A DNA stretch of 64,000 nt from Pedobacter frigoris (lineage in GTDB: Bacteria; Bacteroidota; Bacteroidia; Sphingobacteriales; Sphingobacteriaceae), in contig NZ_SWBQ01000003.1 in NCBI RefSeq assembly GCF_005116445.1, positions 613,726-677,725 on the forward strand, in the 5' to 3' direction. A model generated the notes under the pieces. That model made no database searches, was not told the origin of the DNA, and saw nothing but the letters and a program-made list of their open reading frames with translations. Below, piece after piece: positions 29,681 to 38,045 of the stretch; within the stretch, counting starts at the first letter, position 1; each line of letters starts with the position of its first letter. Made by a program: the position numbers and the translations under genes.

Positions 29681-31144
29681 ATGAATCTGGATTGGCTGCT
29701 CATTGCTGAAATTGTTTATTTAATCGCTCTTGGCCTGGTTTGTCTGCGCATCATCTACGATACCCGCAGCACAACCAAGACCCTGGCCTACCTGCTTTTT
29801 GCAGTCTTCGTCCCGTTTTTCGGAATGATATTTTATTTCTTCTTTGGTATCAACTACCGCCATAGAAAGATGTACAGTAAAAAGCTTTATGAAGACGACG
29901 AACTGGCAACAAAGTTCAGGGATGACCTCATGCTCTACTCCAGGCAGACGATTCAAGAAAATAACGATAAAATACTGAGCAATAAAGAACTTGCGTTCAT
30001 GCTGTTGAAAGACTCCATGAGCCCCTTAACAACCAACAATGAAGTAAAGCTACTGATCAATGGAGAACACAAATTCCCGGAAGTACTCCGGGCCATCAAA
30101 GCGGCAAAGCACCACATCCATATTGAATACTACATATTTGAAGATGATCTTATTGGTCAGCAGCTTGCTGAAGCACTTATAGAAAAATCCAAAGAAGGAA
30201 TAAAAGTGCGCTTTATCTACGATGACTTCGGCAGCAGGGATATCCGAAAAAAGCTGGTGCCTAAGCTGAGAGCAAATGGAATAGAAGCTTATCCATTCTT
30301 AAAGGTGCACTTCATATTGCTGGCCAACAGGCTAAATTACAGGAACCACAGAAAAATCATTGTTATCGATGGCGTAACTTCATTTGTCGGCGGGATTAAT
30401 GTGAGCGACAGGTACATCAACGACGGCAATGAGCCGCAAAAGACATTTTGGAGAGATACTCATTTAAGGATTGACGGACCAGGTACTCAATACCTTCAGT
30501 ATTTATTTTTGTGCGACTGGAACTTTTGCACTGACGAGCCACTAAAAAGAGATCCTCATTTTTTCCCTCAGAAGCCTGCTGAGCCCACCAAAGACGATAC
30601 GATAGTACAGATTGCTGCCAGCGGTCCCGACTCAGAATCGCCTACCATCTTATTCTCTATCCTCCAGGCTATCAACCTTGCCGAAAAGGAAATCCTCATC
30701 ACCAGCCCGTACTTTATTCCGGGCGAAAGCCTGCTTGACGCCCTGAGTATAGCTTCGTTGAGTGGGATAGCTGTAAAACTGCTTGTGCCCGGAAAATCAG
30801 ATTCTGTGCTGGTCAATTCTGCCGCCCGCTCTTACTACAATGACCTGCTAAAATCAGGGGTTGAAATTTACCAGTACAAAAAAGGCTTTGTTCACGCTAA
30901 AACACTGGTATCGGATAGCAAATTAGCTATGATAGGCACTGCAAACATGGATTTCAGAAGCTTCGATTTGAATTTTGAAGTGAATGCTGTTGTGTATGAC
31001 AACAAAATAGGAACTGAGCTAACCGAAGTATTCTATCAGGATCTGCAGGATGCTGAAAAAATAGATCCTGAAGAATGGGCTGCCAGGCCGAGCTATAAAC
31101 AATTGCTGGAGAAAGCAGCCAGATTGCTGTCGCCGTTGCTTTAA
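29681..31144 (+). CDS. cls: cardiolipin synthase (phospholipase D family)
   Basis: The ATG at 29681 (MNLDWLLIAEIVYL) gives 487 aa, close to the 480-510 usual for ClsA-type enzymes. Two N-terminal membrane helices (about 5-25 and 35-57) precede two PLD domains with HKD motifs: HRKIIVIDG near residue 225 and HAKTLVSDS near 405. It joins two phosphatidylglycerol molecules to cardiolipin and glycerol at the inner membrane. The 3' end overlaps the convergent GH25 gene by 4 bp. Confidence 0.94.
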   Translation: MNLDWLLIAEIVYLIALGLVCLRIIYDTRSTTKTLAYLLFAVFVPFFGMIFYFFFGINYRHRKMYSKKLYEDDELATKFRDDLMLYSRQTIQENNDKILSNKELAFMLLKDSMSPLTTNNEVKLLINGEHKFPEVLRAIKAAKHHIHIEYYIFEDDLIGQQLAEALIEKSKEGIKVRFIYDDFGSRDIRKKLVPKLRANGIEAYPFLKVHFILLANRLNYRNHRKIIVIDGVTSFVGGINVSDRYINDGNEPQKTFWRDTHLRIDGPGTQYLQYLFLCDWNFCTDEPLKRDPHFFPQKPAEPTKDDTIVQIAASGPDSESPTILFSILQAINLAEKEILITSPYFIPGESLLDALSIASLSGIAVKLLVPGKSDSVLVNSAARSYYNDLLKSGVEIYQYKKGFVHAKTLVSDSKLAMIGTANMDFRSFDLNFEVNAVVYDNKIGTELTEVFYQDLQDAEKIDPEEWAARPSYKQLLEKAARLLSPLL

Positions 31145-32070
31145 AAATTTGTCCGTTTAATCAGCATGTTATCAAATGCCAGACTATCACCATTAAACGC
31201 ATTAAAATCGACGACATGATTAATTCCTGATATCCTTGCCTTATCAGAATGTTGCCAAAAATGCCAGTTTGTTGCCTTACTAACTTTCAATTTTGGCTGA
31301 TGGTAATGTGCTATCCATAGCGGATATTCATCAAAATGACCTTGCAAGTAGTCTTTATAAAAAGACAATCCTGTATAGATAATTGGCTTTACCCCTGTCT
31401 TCTTTTCAATATAGTTTAGAAATTCAGCAAGTTGAACACGCATCTTTGAAGCAGTAACATCATTAAGTTCTTCAATATCTACCACGGGAGGAAGATCACC
31501 CGCCTCAATTTTAACAGTCTGCAGGAAGAACTTTGCCTGCCACTCTCCCGACTTTTGCGGCCTAAAAAAATGGTATGCACCACAGATCACACCTGCCTTT
31601 GGTGCTTCACGCCAGTTGCGCTGAAAATATGGATCAACTTTAAATAGACCTTCAGTTGCCTTAATGAATGCAAAATCAATCTTTACATCATCTTCCTTCA
31701 TGGTTTTTACCTGTTTCCAGTCTATTTTTCCCTGGTAATAAGAAACGTCGATCCCATGAATTCCGTAACCCCTGGGAATCTTAATGTCAAAGCTACTATA
31801 GGTACGGTAATTGGGATCCTCTCCTATGTCTCTGATCCATCGCCATGTAGAACTAGAACCTTTAATGACATACCCATAGTAAAATGGAGAAAGCAACACC
31901 AGTAACAATGCGGCTATTGAAATCTTAAGCCATACCGGCCATGGTTTTTTCTTTGTGCTTCTCTTTCTTGGGGTAGTTTTTCTTCTTGGACGTCCGGAAG
32001 CATCTGATTCATAGATCTTGCGGAAAGTAGGTTTTCGGGAAACAGGTGTTTTTCTTGGTGCTGGTGGCAT
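31141..32070 (-). CDS. GH25 family muramidase (lysozyme), membrane anchored
   Basis: I place the start at the ATG 32070 (MPPAPRKTPVSRK), giving 309 aa. A strongly basic N-terminal tail of about 50 residues precedes one membrane helix (WLKISIAALLLVLLSPFYYGYVI), so a type II membrane protein with the enzyme outside. The GH25 barrel follows: GIHGIDVSYYQGKIDW with the first catalytic Asp, FAFIKATEGLFKVD, GAYHFFRP, and PVVDIEELND holding the catalytic Asp/Glu pair. It cuts MurNAc-GlcNAc bonds in murein. Confidence 0.92.
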   Translation of the reverse strand: MPPAPRKTPVSRKPTFRKIYESDASGRPRRKTTPRKRSTKKKPWPVWLKISIAALLLVLLSPFYYGYVIKGSSSTWRWIRDIGEDPNYRTYSSFDIKIPRGYGIHGIDVSYYQGKIDWKQVKTMKEDDVKIDFAFIKATEGLFKVDPYFQRNWREAPKAGVICGAYHFFRPQKSGEWQAKFFLQTVKIEAGDLPPVVDIEELNDVTASKMRVQLAEFLNYIEKKTGVKPIIYTGLSFYKDYLQGHFDEYPLWIAHYHQPKLKVSKATNWHFWQHSDKARISGINHVVDFNAFNGDSLAFDNMLIKRTNF

Positions 32071-32111
32071 GATGCTACAAAAATACACCTTTCAAATATG
32101 CATCCAAAAAT

Positions 32112-32186
32112 AAAAACACCAATGTTCCTGATCGACATCCGGATTCTATTTCTGAATCCGCAGAGAGCAGGAATGTTGGTGTTTTT
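32112..32186 (-). terminator. long nested hairpin downstream of the M20 peptidase gene
   Basis: Outer arms 32112-32130 and 32168-32186 are complementary over 19 bp except two central mismatches. Inner arms CGGATTC (32140-32146) and GAATCCG (32154-32160) form a second stem. On the minus strand the outer stem ends in a T-rich tract, as expected for a terminator, but its length and branching are unusual. Confidence 0.65.
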
Positions 32187-32226
32187 ATAAAATAAGCTTT
32201 AGGTAATTAAGATTGGAGCAATAAGC

Positions 32227-33597
32227 TTATTTGCTCAATTCTGCAAAATACTTATGGAACAAAGGCAATGTCTCTATTCCTTTGTAATAATTAAAGATAT
32301 CGTATTTCTCATTTGGTGAGTGCAAAGCATCACTATCCAGTCCAAAGCCAAACAATACAGATTTAATACCCAAAGCACTTTCAAACAAAGCGACAATAGG
32401 AATACTGCCACCACCTCTTGTCGGAATAGGTGCCTTACCAAACGAATCTACAATGGCTTTTTCCGCAGCACGATAAGCTATGCTGTCTGTAGGCGTAACT
32501 ACCGGTTCACCGCCATGATGTGCTGTTACTTTAACCTTCACATAATTAGGGGCAATACTTTCAAAGTGTTTTGCGAAAATCTCAGAGATCTCTTCCGAGC
32601 TTTGGTTAGGCACCAAACGCATAGAAATCTTCGCGTTTGCTTTTGAAGGGAGTACAGTTTTAGCACCTTCTCCTATATAACCGCTCCAGATACCATTAAC
32701 CTCTAAAGTAGGTCTTGTTCCGGTACGCTCTAAAGTAGAATATCCTTTCTCACCGCACTCTGAGTTGATATCCAAATCAGTTTTATATTCATCCAAATCA
32801 AAAGGAGCGGAATTCAATGCTTTTTTCTCCTCCTCTGTCAGTTCTACAACTTTATCATAGAATGCAGGAATGGTAATGTGGTTATCTTCATCATGTAATG
32901 AAGCGATCATTTTGCAAAGGATCGTTGCAGGATTGGCTACCGCACCACCATATACACCAGAGTGCAAATCGCGGTTAGGGCCTACCACTTCTACTTCCAT
33001 ATAAGCCAAACCACGTAAACCGGTTTCGATCGACGGATTTTCCATGCTGATCATCGAGGTATCAGAGATCAGAACTACATCTGCTTTCAAACGCTCAACG
33101 TTAGCATTTACAAAGATTCCAAGGTTTGCAGAACCTACCTCTTCCTCACCTTCAATCATGAATTTAACGTTACAGGCAAGCGTATTTGTTTTCATCATCA
33201 ATTCAAATGCCTTTACATGCATGTAAAACTGGCCTTTATCATCACAGGCACCGCGTGCATAAATTTTACCATCCCGCACTGTAGGCTCAAAAGGAGGAGT
33301 TTTCCAAAGTTCCAAAGGATCTGGTGGCTGAACATCATAATGTCCATAGATCAAAACAGTAGGTAATTTTTCATCTATAATCTTCTCACCATAAACGATA
33401 GGATAACCAGCTGTTTCACAAATTTCCACTTTATCGGCACCTGCTTCTCTTAACTTAGCGGCAACAAAATCGGCAGTTTTCAGCACATCACCTTTATATT
33501 TTGGATCGGCACTTACAGATGGGAAACGCAATAATTCAAACAGCTCATCTAAAAAACGCTGCTTGTTCTCTTCAACATATTTTTTGATCTCTTGCAT
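32227..33597 (-). CDS. M20 family dipeptidase
   Basis: A 456-aa zinc peptidase of the CNDP/PepV-like branch. The first metal ligands are in VLIYGHYDVQPPDP, the bridging Asp in ARGACDDKGQF, the catalytic pair in MIEGEEEVGSANL, and the C-terminal ligand in DALHSPNEKYD. The lid domain occupies about 200-370 (dimerisation, with the HSGVYGG segment). It cleaves dipeptides in the cytoplasm. A good Bacteroidota-type promoter lies directly upstream. The divergent neighbour is an Lrp-family regulator, which may control it. Confidence 0.93.
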   Translation of the reverse strand: MQEIKKYVEENKQRFLDELFELLRFPSVSADPKYKGDVLKTADFVAAKLREAGADKVEICETAGYPIVYGEKIIDEKLPTVLIYGHYDVQPPDPLELWKTPPFEPTVRDGKIYARGACDDKGQFYMHVKAFELMMKTNTLACNVKFMIEGEEEVGSANLGIFVNANVERLKADVVLISDTSMISMENPSIETGLRGLAYMEVEVVGPNRDLHSGVYGGAVANPATILCKMIASLHDEDNHITIPAFYDKVVELTEEEKKALNSAPFDLDEYKTDLDINSECGEKGYSTLERTGTRPTLEVNGIWSGYIGEGAKTVLPSKANAKISMRLVPNQSSEEISEIFAKHFESIAPNYVKVKVTAHHGGEPVVTPTDSIAYRAAEKAIVDSFGKAPIPTRGGGSIPIVALFESALGIKSVLFGFGLDSDALHSPNEKYDIFNYYKGIETLPLFHKYFAELSK

Positions 33598-33613
33598 AAC
33601 AAATTAGTTTCTG

Positions 33614-33642
33614 CAAATATATGTAAAACTCGTTGTTTCAAA
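33614..33642 (-). promoter_or_regulatory. promoter of the M20 dipeptidase gene
   Basis: On the minus strand TTTG (33642-33639), a 17-bp spacer, and TATATTTG (33621-33614) match the Bacteroidota -33/-7 consensus. The start codon is 16 bp beyond the -7 box. Confidence 0.6.
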
Positions 33643-33682
33643 CCCAATAACTTACATACCTTTACCAAACCAAATGTAGAGT

Positions 33683-34150
33683 ATGAGTCAAAAAGAACTG
33701 GACAACACGGACATTAGCATTCTCAATCTGATTCAAAAAGATGCGCGGCTAACCCACAAGGAAATCGCCTACAAAACCAATAAATCTTTATCCGCTACGC
33801 AGGCACGTGTCCGAAAATTAATGGAAAATGGCATCATCAAAAAGTTTGTCACCCTGCTTGACCGCAAACGGGTCGGACGTGGCCTGGCCGTATTTACATT
33901 GATAAAAATAAACAACTGTAACCTTGAAGCACTGGTCGACATTCAGCAAAACACCAATGCTTTCGAAGAAGTGATGGAATGCTTTCACGTAAGTGGAGAA
34001 AATGACTTCATTTTAAAAGTAGTAGTCGGCGATATCGACGACTACAATGATTTCATTATGAAAAAACTTTCCATCTTACCCAACATCGCATCAGTCAAAA
34101 GTATGTTTGTTATCGCAGAGTCTAAATATGAAACCTCATTCAAGCTATAG
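33683..34150 (+). CDS. Lrp/AsnC family transcriptional regulator
   Basis: A 155-aa regulator. The helix-turn-helix is at residues about 8-60 (LDNTDISILNLIQKDARLTHKEIAYKTNKSLSATQARVRKL), followed by the RAM effector-binding domain (VGRGLAVFTLIKI, CFHVSGENDFILKVVVGDIDDYNDF). Members sense amino acids or related metabolites as octamers or dimers. It is divergent from the M20 dipeptidase gene with an 85-bp shared promoter region, which makes that gene a candidate target. Confidence 0.92.
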   Translation: MSQKELDNTDISILNLIQKDARLTHKEIAYKTNKSLSATQARVRKLMENGIIKKFVTLLDRKRVGRGLAVFTLIKINNCNLEALVDIQQNTNAFEEVMECFHVSGENDFILKVVVGDIDDYNDFIMKKLSILPNIASVKSMFVIAESKYETSFKL

Positions 34151-34270
34151 CCAGTGAGAATCGTCTTCTTCTTCAGCCACCCTGTTAATGCTGCCCATTT
34201 TATAAGCCACAACCAGCAAAATAACAATTATGAGAAAGACAATGGAGCATATATCATTGGTACTAAGCAT
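34145..34270 (-). CDS. 41-aa single-span membrane protein
   Basis: Minus-strand frame of 42 codons including the stop. MLSTNDICS leads a 15-20-residue hydrophobic helix (IVFLIIVILLVVAY), then a short charged tail with RVAEEEDDSHWL. Its ATG overlaps the stop codon of the upstream sigma-factor gene (8-bp overlap), which suggests translational coupling, and its 3' end overlaps the convergent Lrp gene by 6 bp. No family recognised. The overlap and clean topology argue for a real gene; length alone would not. Confidence 0.5.
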   Translation of the reverse strand: MLSTNDICSIVFLIIVILLVVAYKMGSINRVAEEEDDSHWL

Positions 34271-35129
34271 ACTCTCTGAGTCTTAAAGCCTCGGGAATAC
34301 CTTTCAGTTTACGAATGGCACCTGTCCGCAGTTGTCGGACTCTTTCTTTGGAAAGTCCCAGTCTAATCGCAATATCTTCGTTTTCCAGGGGCGGATAACC
34401 TCCCAGTCCAAAAGATAACCTCAAAATCTTTTGTTCTCTAGGGCTCAATCTGGACAACAGTATATTAAACTCCAGACTCAATGCTTCCTTCCTGATCCAT
34501 TCGCCAGTATGATCTCCACCTTCTTCAGGCAAAAAGTTCAGCAGAGTATTGCATTCACTGTCCCCCGACGGAAGGTGATCCTCAAGATATTTTGTACGTG
34601 CGTTTGACTGAATGTATTCAGTAAGTTGACTTTGCTTTTTGCCGATCGCTTCCGAAAGTTCTTCCAATGTAGGTTCACGTTCCAGGATTTGTTCCAGCTT
34701 CTGCGCCTCTATACTGATTGCATTCATACCCAATTGCTGGTTCATCGGAACGCGAATGATCCTGACTTGTTCGTTTAGGGCACTTATCATGGCCTGTCTC
34801 ACCCACCAAACAGCATAACTGATGAATTTAAAACCCCTTGTTTCATCAAAAAGACGTGCTGCTTTGATCAGACCGAGATTCCCTTCACTAATTAAGTCTC
34901 CCATACTTAAACCCAGATGCTGGTATTTCTTTGCGCAGGAAACTACGAAACGTAGATTGGCAGAAATAAGCCTGTTTTCGGCTGACTGGTCACCCTCTCT
35001 GATTTTCCTAGCCAGCAAAACTTCTTCCTTGGCATCTATCATATTGATCTGACCGATCTCGCTAAGGTACCTGAACAAAGAATCTTCAGTACGGTTGGTA
35101 ATCGATTTGGTTATCCTCAGGTCACGCAT
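34263..35129 (-). CDS. sigma-70 factor, SigA/RpoD-type paralogue
   Basis: A 288-aa factor with regions 1.2 to 4.2. The N-terminus MRDLRITKSITNRTEDSLFRYL is the Bacteroidota SigA pattern. Region 2 has GNLGLIKAARLFDETRGFKFISYAVWWVRQAM, and region 4.2 has LGLSKERVRQLRTGAIRKL. Primary SigA proteins have IGEKFxLTRERVRQIKEKAIRRLR-like helices, so this copy differs in the DNA-contacting part, as would a second, alternative group 2 factor. It overlaps the serC-like stop by 8 bp and is itself overlapped by a 41-aa membrane protein gene. Whether the genome has another rpoD cannot be seen here. Confidence 0.85.
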   Translation of the reverse strand: MRDLRITKSITNRTEDSLFRYLSEIGQINMIDAKEEVLLARKIREGDQSAENRLISANLRFVVSCAKKYQHLGLSMGDLISEGNLGLIKAARLFDETRGFKFISYAVWWVRQAMISALNEQVRIIRVPMNQQLGMNAISIEAQKLEQILEREPTLEELSEAIGKKQSQLTEYIQSNARTKYLEDHLPSGDSECNTLLNFLPEEGGDHTGEWIRKEALSLEFNILLSRLSPREQKILRLSFGLGGYPPLENEDIAIRLGLSKERVRQLRTGAIRKLKGIPEALRLREYA

Positions 35130-36252
35130 AAAGCTCAGCTTTATTCAGTTCTTTCTCAGTATTAGAAATTATCGAAGATGAATATTTCAACCCTTCGAAA
35201 TCCCGCATGGCTGCTACCAGTATATTCACACTATTTAACGGCAATGCATTGTATAATGATACTCTGAAGCCACCAACAGTCCTGTATCCTTTAATACCCA
35301 CCACACCTCGTTCAGCGGCAAAATCCAGGAATTCACGCTCCAACGAAGGATCTTTCATTTTAAAAGTAACATTCATACGAGAGCGGTGAGCTACATTTGC
35401 CAGGCCATAAAACAATGTATTTCGGTCTATTTCGGCATACAAAGTATTTGCCTTCCTAATGTTTAGCTGCTCCACGCCCTCAACACCGCCTTTATCCTTC
35501 AGCCAGATCAGGTTCAGCATGGAAACATAAATCGAAAACACCGGTGGTGTATTGTAGAGGCTGTTATTGTCACGAAAAACCCTGTAATCAGACATAGAAG
35601 GCAGTGTTTTGTCTACCGTTTTTAGCAGTGCATTTCTCACGATAATCATCGTCATTCCCGCAGGCCCCATATTTTTTTGAGCTCCTGCATAGATCAGATC
35701 AAAATCCCTTACATTGACCGGTCTCGAAAAGATATCCGAAGACATATCACAAAAATGAGGGATACCAAGCTTAGGGAAATTGAAAATCTCCGTTCCTTCT
35801 ATCGTATTATTTGATGTCGTGTGAATATAGTCTGCGTCGTAATGAATATTGTCGCAATCCGGGACGTAAGTATAATCTCTATCCCTTGATGATGCCACTA
35901 TTTGTACATCCCCGTAAAACCTAGCTTCTTTAATTGCTTTTTGTGCAAAATAGCCGGTATCCAGATAAGCACCCTTTGTCTTTAAAAAGCTTTGGGGGAT
36001 CATAGAAAACTGGGTACTTGCACCGCCCTGTAAAAACAAAACAGAATAATCATCAGGAACTTTCAGCAGCTCCCGAACCAAAAGCTGAGTTTTAAGCACT
36101 ACGGATTCAAATTCAGGAGACCTGTGAGAAACCTCAAGGATACTAAGTCCGCTCTGGTTCCAATTGATCACCGCACTGGCAGCCTGTTCCATTACTGATT
36201 TTGGCAGGATGCAAGGCCCTGCTCCGAAATTATGCACTTGGGGTGTTTCCAT
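35122..36252 (-). CDS. serC: phosphoserine aminotransferase
   Basis: A 376-aa PLP enzyme of the class V aminotransferases, about 15 residues longer than most SerC proteins because of a C-terminal tail (SIISNTEKELNKAELYA). Family features: HNFGAGPCILPKSVMEQA at the N-terminus, FLQGGASTQFSM (phosphate and cofactor binding), CDMSSDIFSRP, and the PLP Lys in YAGAQKNMGPAG. It converts 3-phosphohydroxypyruvate to phosphoserine, also used in pyridoxal phosphate synthesis. It leads a transcript continuing into a sigma-factor gene with an 8-bp overlap. Confidence 0.93.
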   Translation of the reverse strand: METPQVHNFGAGPCILPKSVMEQAASAVINWNQSGLSILEVSHRSPEFESVVLKTQLLVRELLKVPDDYSVLFLQGGASTQFSMIPQSFLKTKGAYLDTGYFAQKAIKEARFYGDVQIVASSRDRDYTYVPDCDNIHYDADYIHTTSNNTIEGTEIFNFPKLGIPHFCDMSSDIFSRPVNVRDFDLIYAGAQKNMGPAGMTMIIVRNALLKTVDKTLPSMSDYRVFRDNNSLYNTPPVFSIYVSMLNLIWLKDKGGVEGVEQLNIRKANTLYAEIDRNTLFYGLANVAHRSRMNVTFKMKDPSLEREFLDFAAERGVVGIKGYRTVGGFRVSLYNALPLNSVNILVAAMRDFEGLKYSSSIISNTEKELNKAELYA

Positions 36253-36783
36253 TAACTAGGTATATTTGGTTTATTGACGAGTCAAAGTTCTGTGCTTTAA
36301 TGATTTGAATTTTGACATTAGTGCTTTTCAGGAAATATTCCTGTTTTTAATGAAAGAATAATCACAATTAACAGTATTTGTAAATTTTTAGCATGGTTTT
36401 TAGTATAAAATGCGGTTAACACCCTAAAAAAAAGGGTTTTTACGTATCTTTTACACTAAGCGAAAAAGGCAAAAAAACGCGCGCTTAAGACACTATAAGC
36501 CTACCGAGATACTGACTATATGCAACCTCCATCCTAACCTCCGAAATTACCGAAACATATACCTCCATCAGTTTTCCTCCAATATAAAGCGACAGTTCCA
36601 ACTTCAAATAAGTTTTAACGATTTTCTTCAGGGAATTTTCTAAAACATAACCGATTTTAACGTGTTTTGTAAAGGTTTGATTCATAAAGATGAAATCCGT
36701 CAACCCAAAACGTCAACTTTTGTCAAAGCCTTATGACGAACAACAGAAATAAATGAATAGAGAATGATAACAATTAAAAAATT
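36253..36783. other. AT-rich intergenic region between serC and msrA
   Basis: 531 bp separating divergent genes. It holds one doubtful 66-aa minus-strand frame (36485-36685) and a weak hairpin, ACCCT/AGGGT with a 7-A loop and following T-run, at 36421-36440. I see no RNA gene or clear promoter pair. Confidence 0.5.
36485..36685 (-). CDS. hypothetical 66-aa protein (doubtful)
   Basis: A frame starting at the ATG 36685 (MNQTFTKHVKIGYVLENSLKK). It reads as a mixed alpha/beta sequence with no signal peptide, membrane helix or known motif. It stands alone in a long spacer, has no convincing ribosome-binding site and no overlapping neighbour, so it may not be a gene. An alternative TTG start six codons upstream exists. 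Confidence 0.3.
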   Translation of the reverse strand: MNQTFTKHVKIGYVLENSLKKIVKTYLKLELSLYIGGKLMEVYVSVISEVRMEVAYSQYLGRLIVS

Positions 36784-37413
36784 ATGAATACAAAAATGAA
36801 AATTTTCAGCCTGTTTCCGTCTTTGCTTCTGCTGGCTACCTTTATGGCATGCGGCACAACTGGAAATAAGGAAAAAGAAACAAAAAATCTTAATATACAG
36901 ACAAATAATAAAAATATGGAAAATGGTAAAAAAGTATACATCGCAGGTGGATGTTTCTGGGGAATGGAAGATCTTTTCAGAAAACAAAAAGGAATATTAG
37001 ATACTGAAGTGGGCTACATTGGTGGCGAAAATGAAAACCCAACTTACCGAAATCATCCCAGGCACGCCGAAGGCATTGAAATAACCTACGATAGCACCGA
37101 AACCAGTTTCAAAGAAATACTGGATTATTTTTATCGCATCCACAATCCAACCACGGTGGATAGACAAGGAAACGACAGAGGCTCAAGCTACCGTTCGGCT
37201 ATCTTTTATCAAAATGATGAGGAAAAACAAATAGCTCAAGAAGTGATAGGCATTGTGGATAATTCAAATAAATGGGATGGAAAAGTAGTGACAAAGCTAG
37301 AGCCTTATGTGAAGTTTTGGCCAGCAGAAGAAGAACACCAGGATTATTTACAAAAACATCCGAATGGTTATACCTGCCATTATGAGCGGTTTGGAACATT
37401 TTTGGATAAATAG
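36784..37413 (+). CDS. msrA: peptide-methionine (S)-S-oxide reductase MsrA, lipoprotein form
   Basis: A 209-aa protein with a lipoprotein signal ending FMACG (Cys23) and a short Lys/Asn-rich linker. The catalytic motif GGCFWGMEDLF has Cys57, followed by YRNHPRHAEGIEITYD and RSAIFYQNDEEKQIAQ typical of MsrA. It reduces the S-epimer of methionine sulfoxide in proteins. Because it is lipid-anchored it should protect envelope proteins, not cytosolic ones. Resolving cysteines near the C-terminus are limited to one (YTCHYERFG). Separate transcript. Confidence 0.93.
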   Translation: MNTKMKIFSLFPSLLLLATFMACGTTGNKEKETKNLNIQTNNKNMENGKKVYIAGGCFWGMEDLFRKQKGILDTEVGYIGGENENPTYRNHPRHAEGIEITYDSTETSFKEILDYFYRIHNPTTVDRQGNDRGSSYRSAIFYQNDEEKQIAQEVIGIVDNSNKWDGKVVTKLEPYVKFWPAEEEHQDYLQKHPNGYTCHYERFGTFLDK

Positions 37414-37529
37414 ATTGGGAATGACAGAATCCTCAAGACACTCTAGCTGATTCGAATGCATACCTAAGGCATACAACGGAGAATGAGCAAATTATTTTTA
37501 ACTTCGTTACTTATCATAATCAGATACAG

Positions 37530-38045
37530 ATGCTGGATTTTACGAACGCTACTTTAGATACCAATTCACTCCCAAAATATGAGGAAGTATCATTAACCGC
37601 GCTACATCACAAATACTGGAATGTTGTTTTGATCAATATCGCTATCTTTTTACTGATCATTGCTGCAGGACTTGTCACACTTTTGATTTTGAGCACAGGA
37701 GCCAGAACATATATATACATTATAGTATCCATTTACCTGGTCTTTGCAGTTCTGCTTCTTTTTTTTTACCGCTTAAGTGTCAAAAAAAGAGGGTTTGCAT
37801 TGCGTGAGAAAGACATCATGTACAGAAATGGCATCATCGCATCATCTACTACCATAATCCCATTTTCCAGAATCCAGCACATTGCACTTGACGAGGGTTT
37901 ATTCTCCAGAATATATGGACTCGGGTCTTTGAGAATCTTTACAGCAGGCGGTGCTTCTGGAAGCTTACACATACCAGGCATTGAGATAGCGCATGCAAAA
38001 AGCATCAAAGAATTGCTGATGAAACAAATAAACGAAGCCAGGTAA
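37530..38045 (+). CDS. bacterial PH-domain (DUF304) membrane protein, YdbS-like
   Basis: A 171-aa protein with two membrane helices (about 33-57 and 64-86), then one bPH2 domain (KKRGFALREKDIMYRNGIIASSTTIIPFSRIQHIALDEGLFSRIYGLGSLRIFTAGG). It stops immediately before the ATG of the YdbT-like gene (TAAATG), so the two form an operon. In Bacillus the ydbS-ydbT pair gives resistance to some bacteriocins and affects membranes; the role here is not known. Confidence 0.88.
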   Translation: MLDFTNATLDTNSLPKYEEVSLTALHHKYWNVVLINIAIFLLIIAAGLVTLLILSTGARTYIYIIVSIYLVFAVLLLFFYRLSVKKRGFALREKDIMYRNGIIASSTTIIPFSRIQHIALDEGLFSRIYGLGSLRIFTAGGASGSLHIPGIEIAHAKSIKELLMKQINEAR

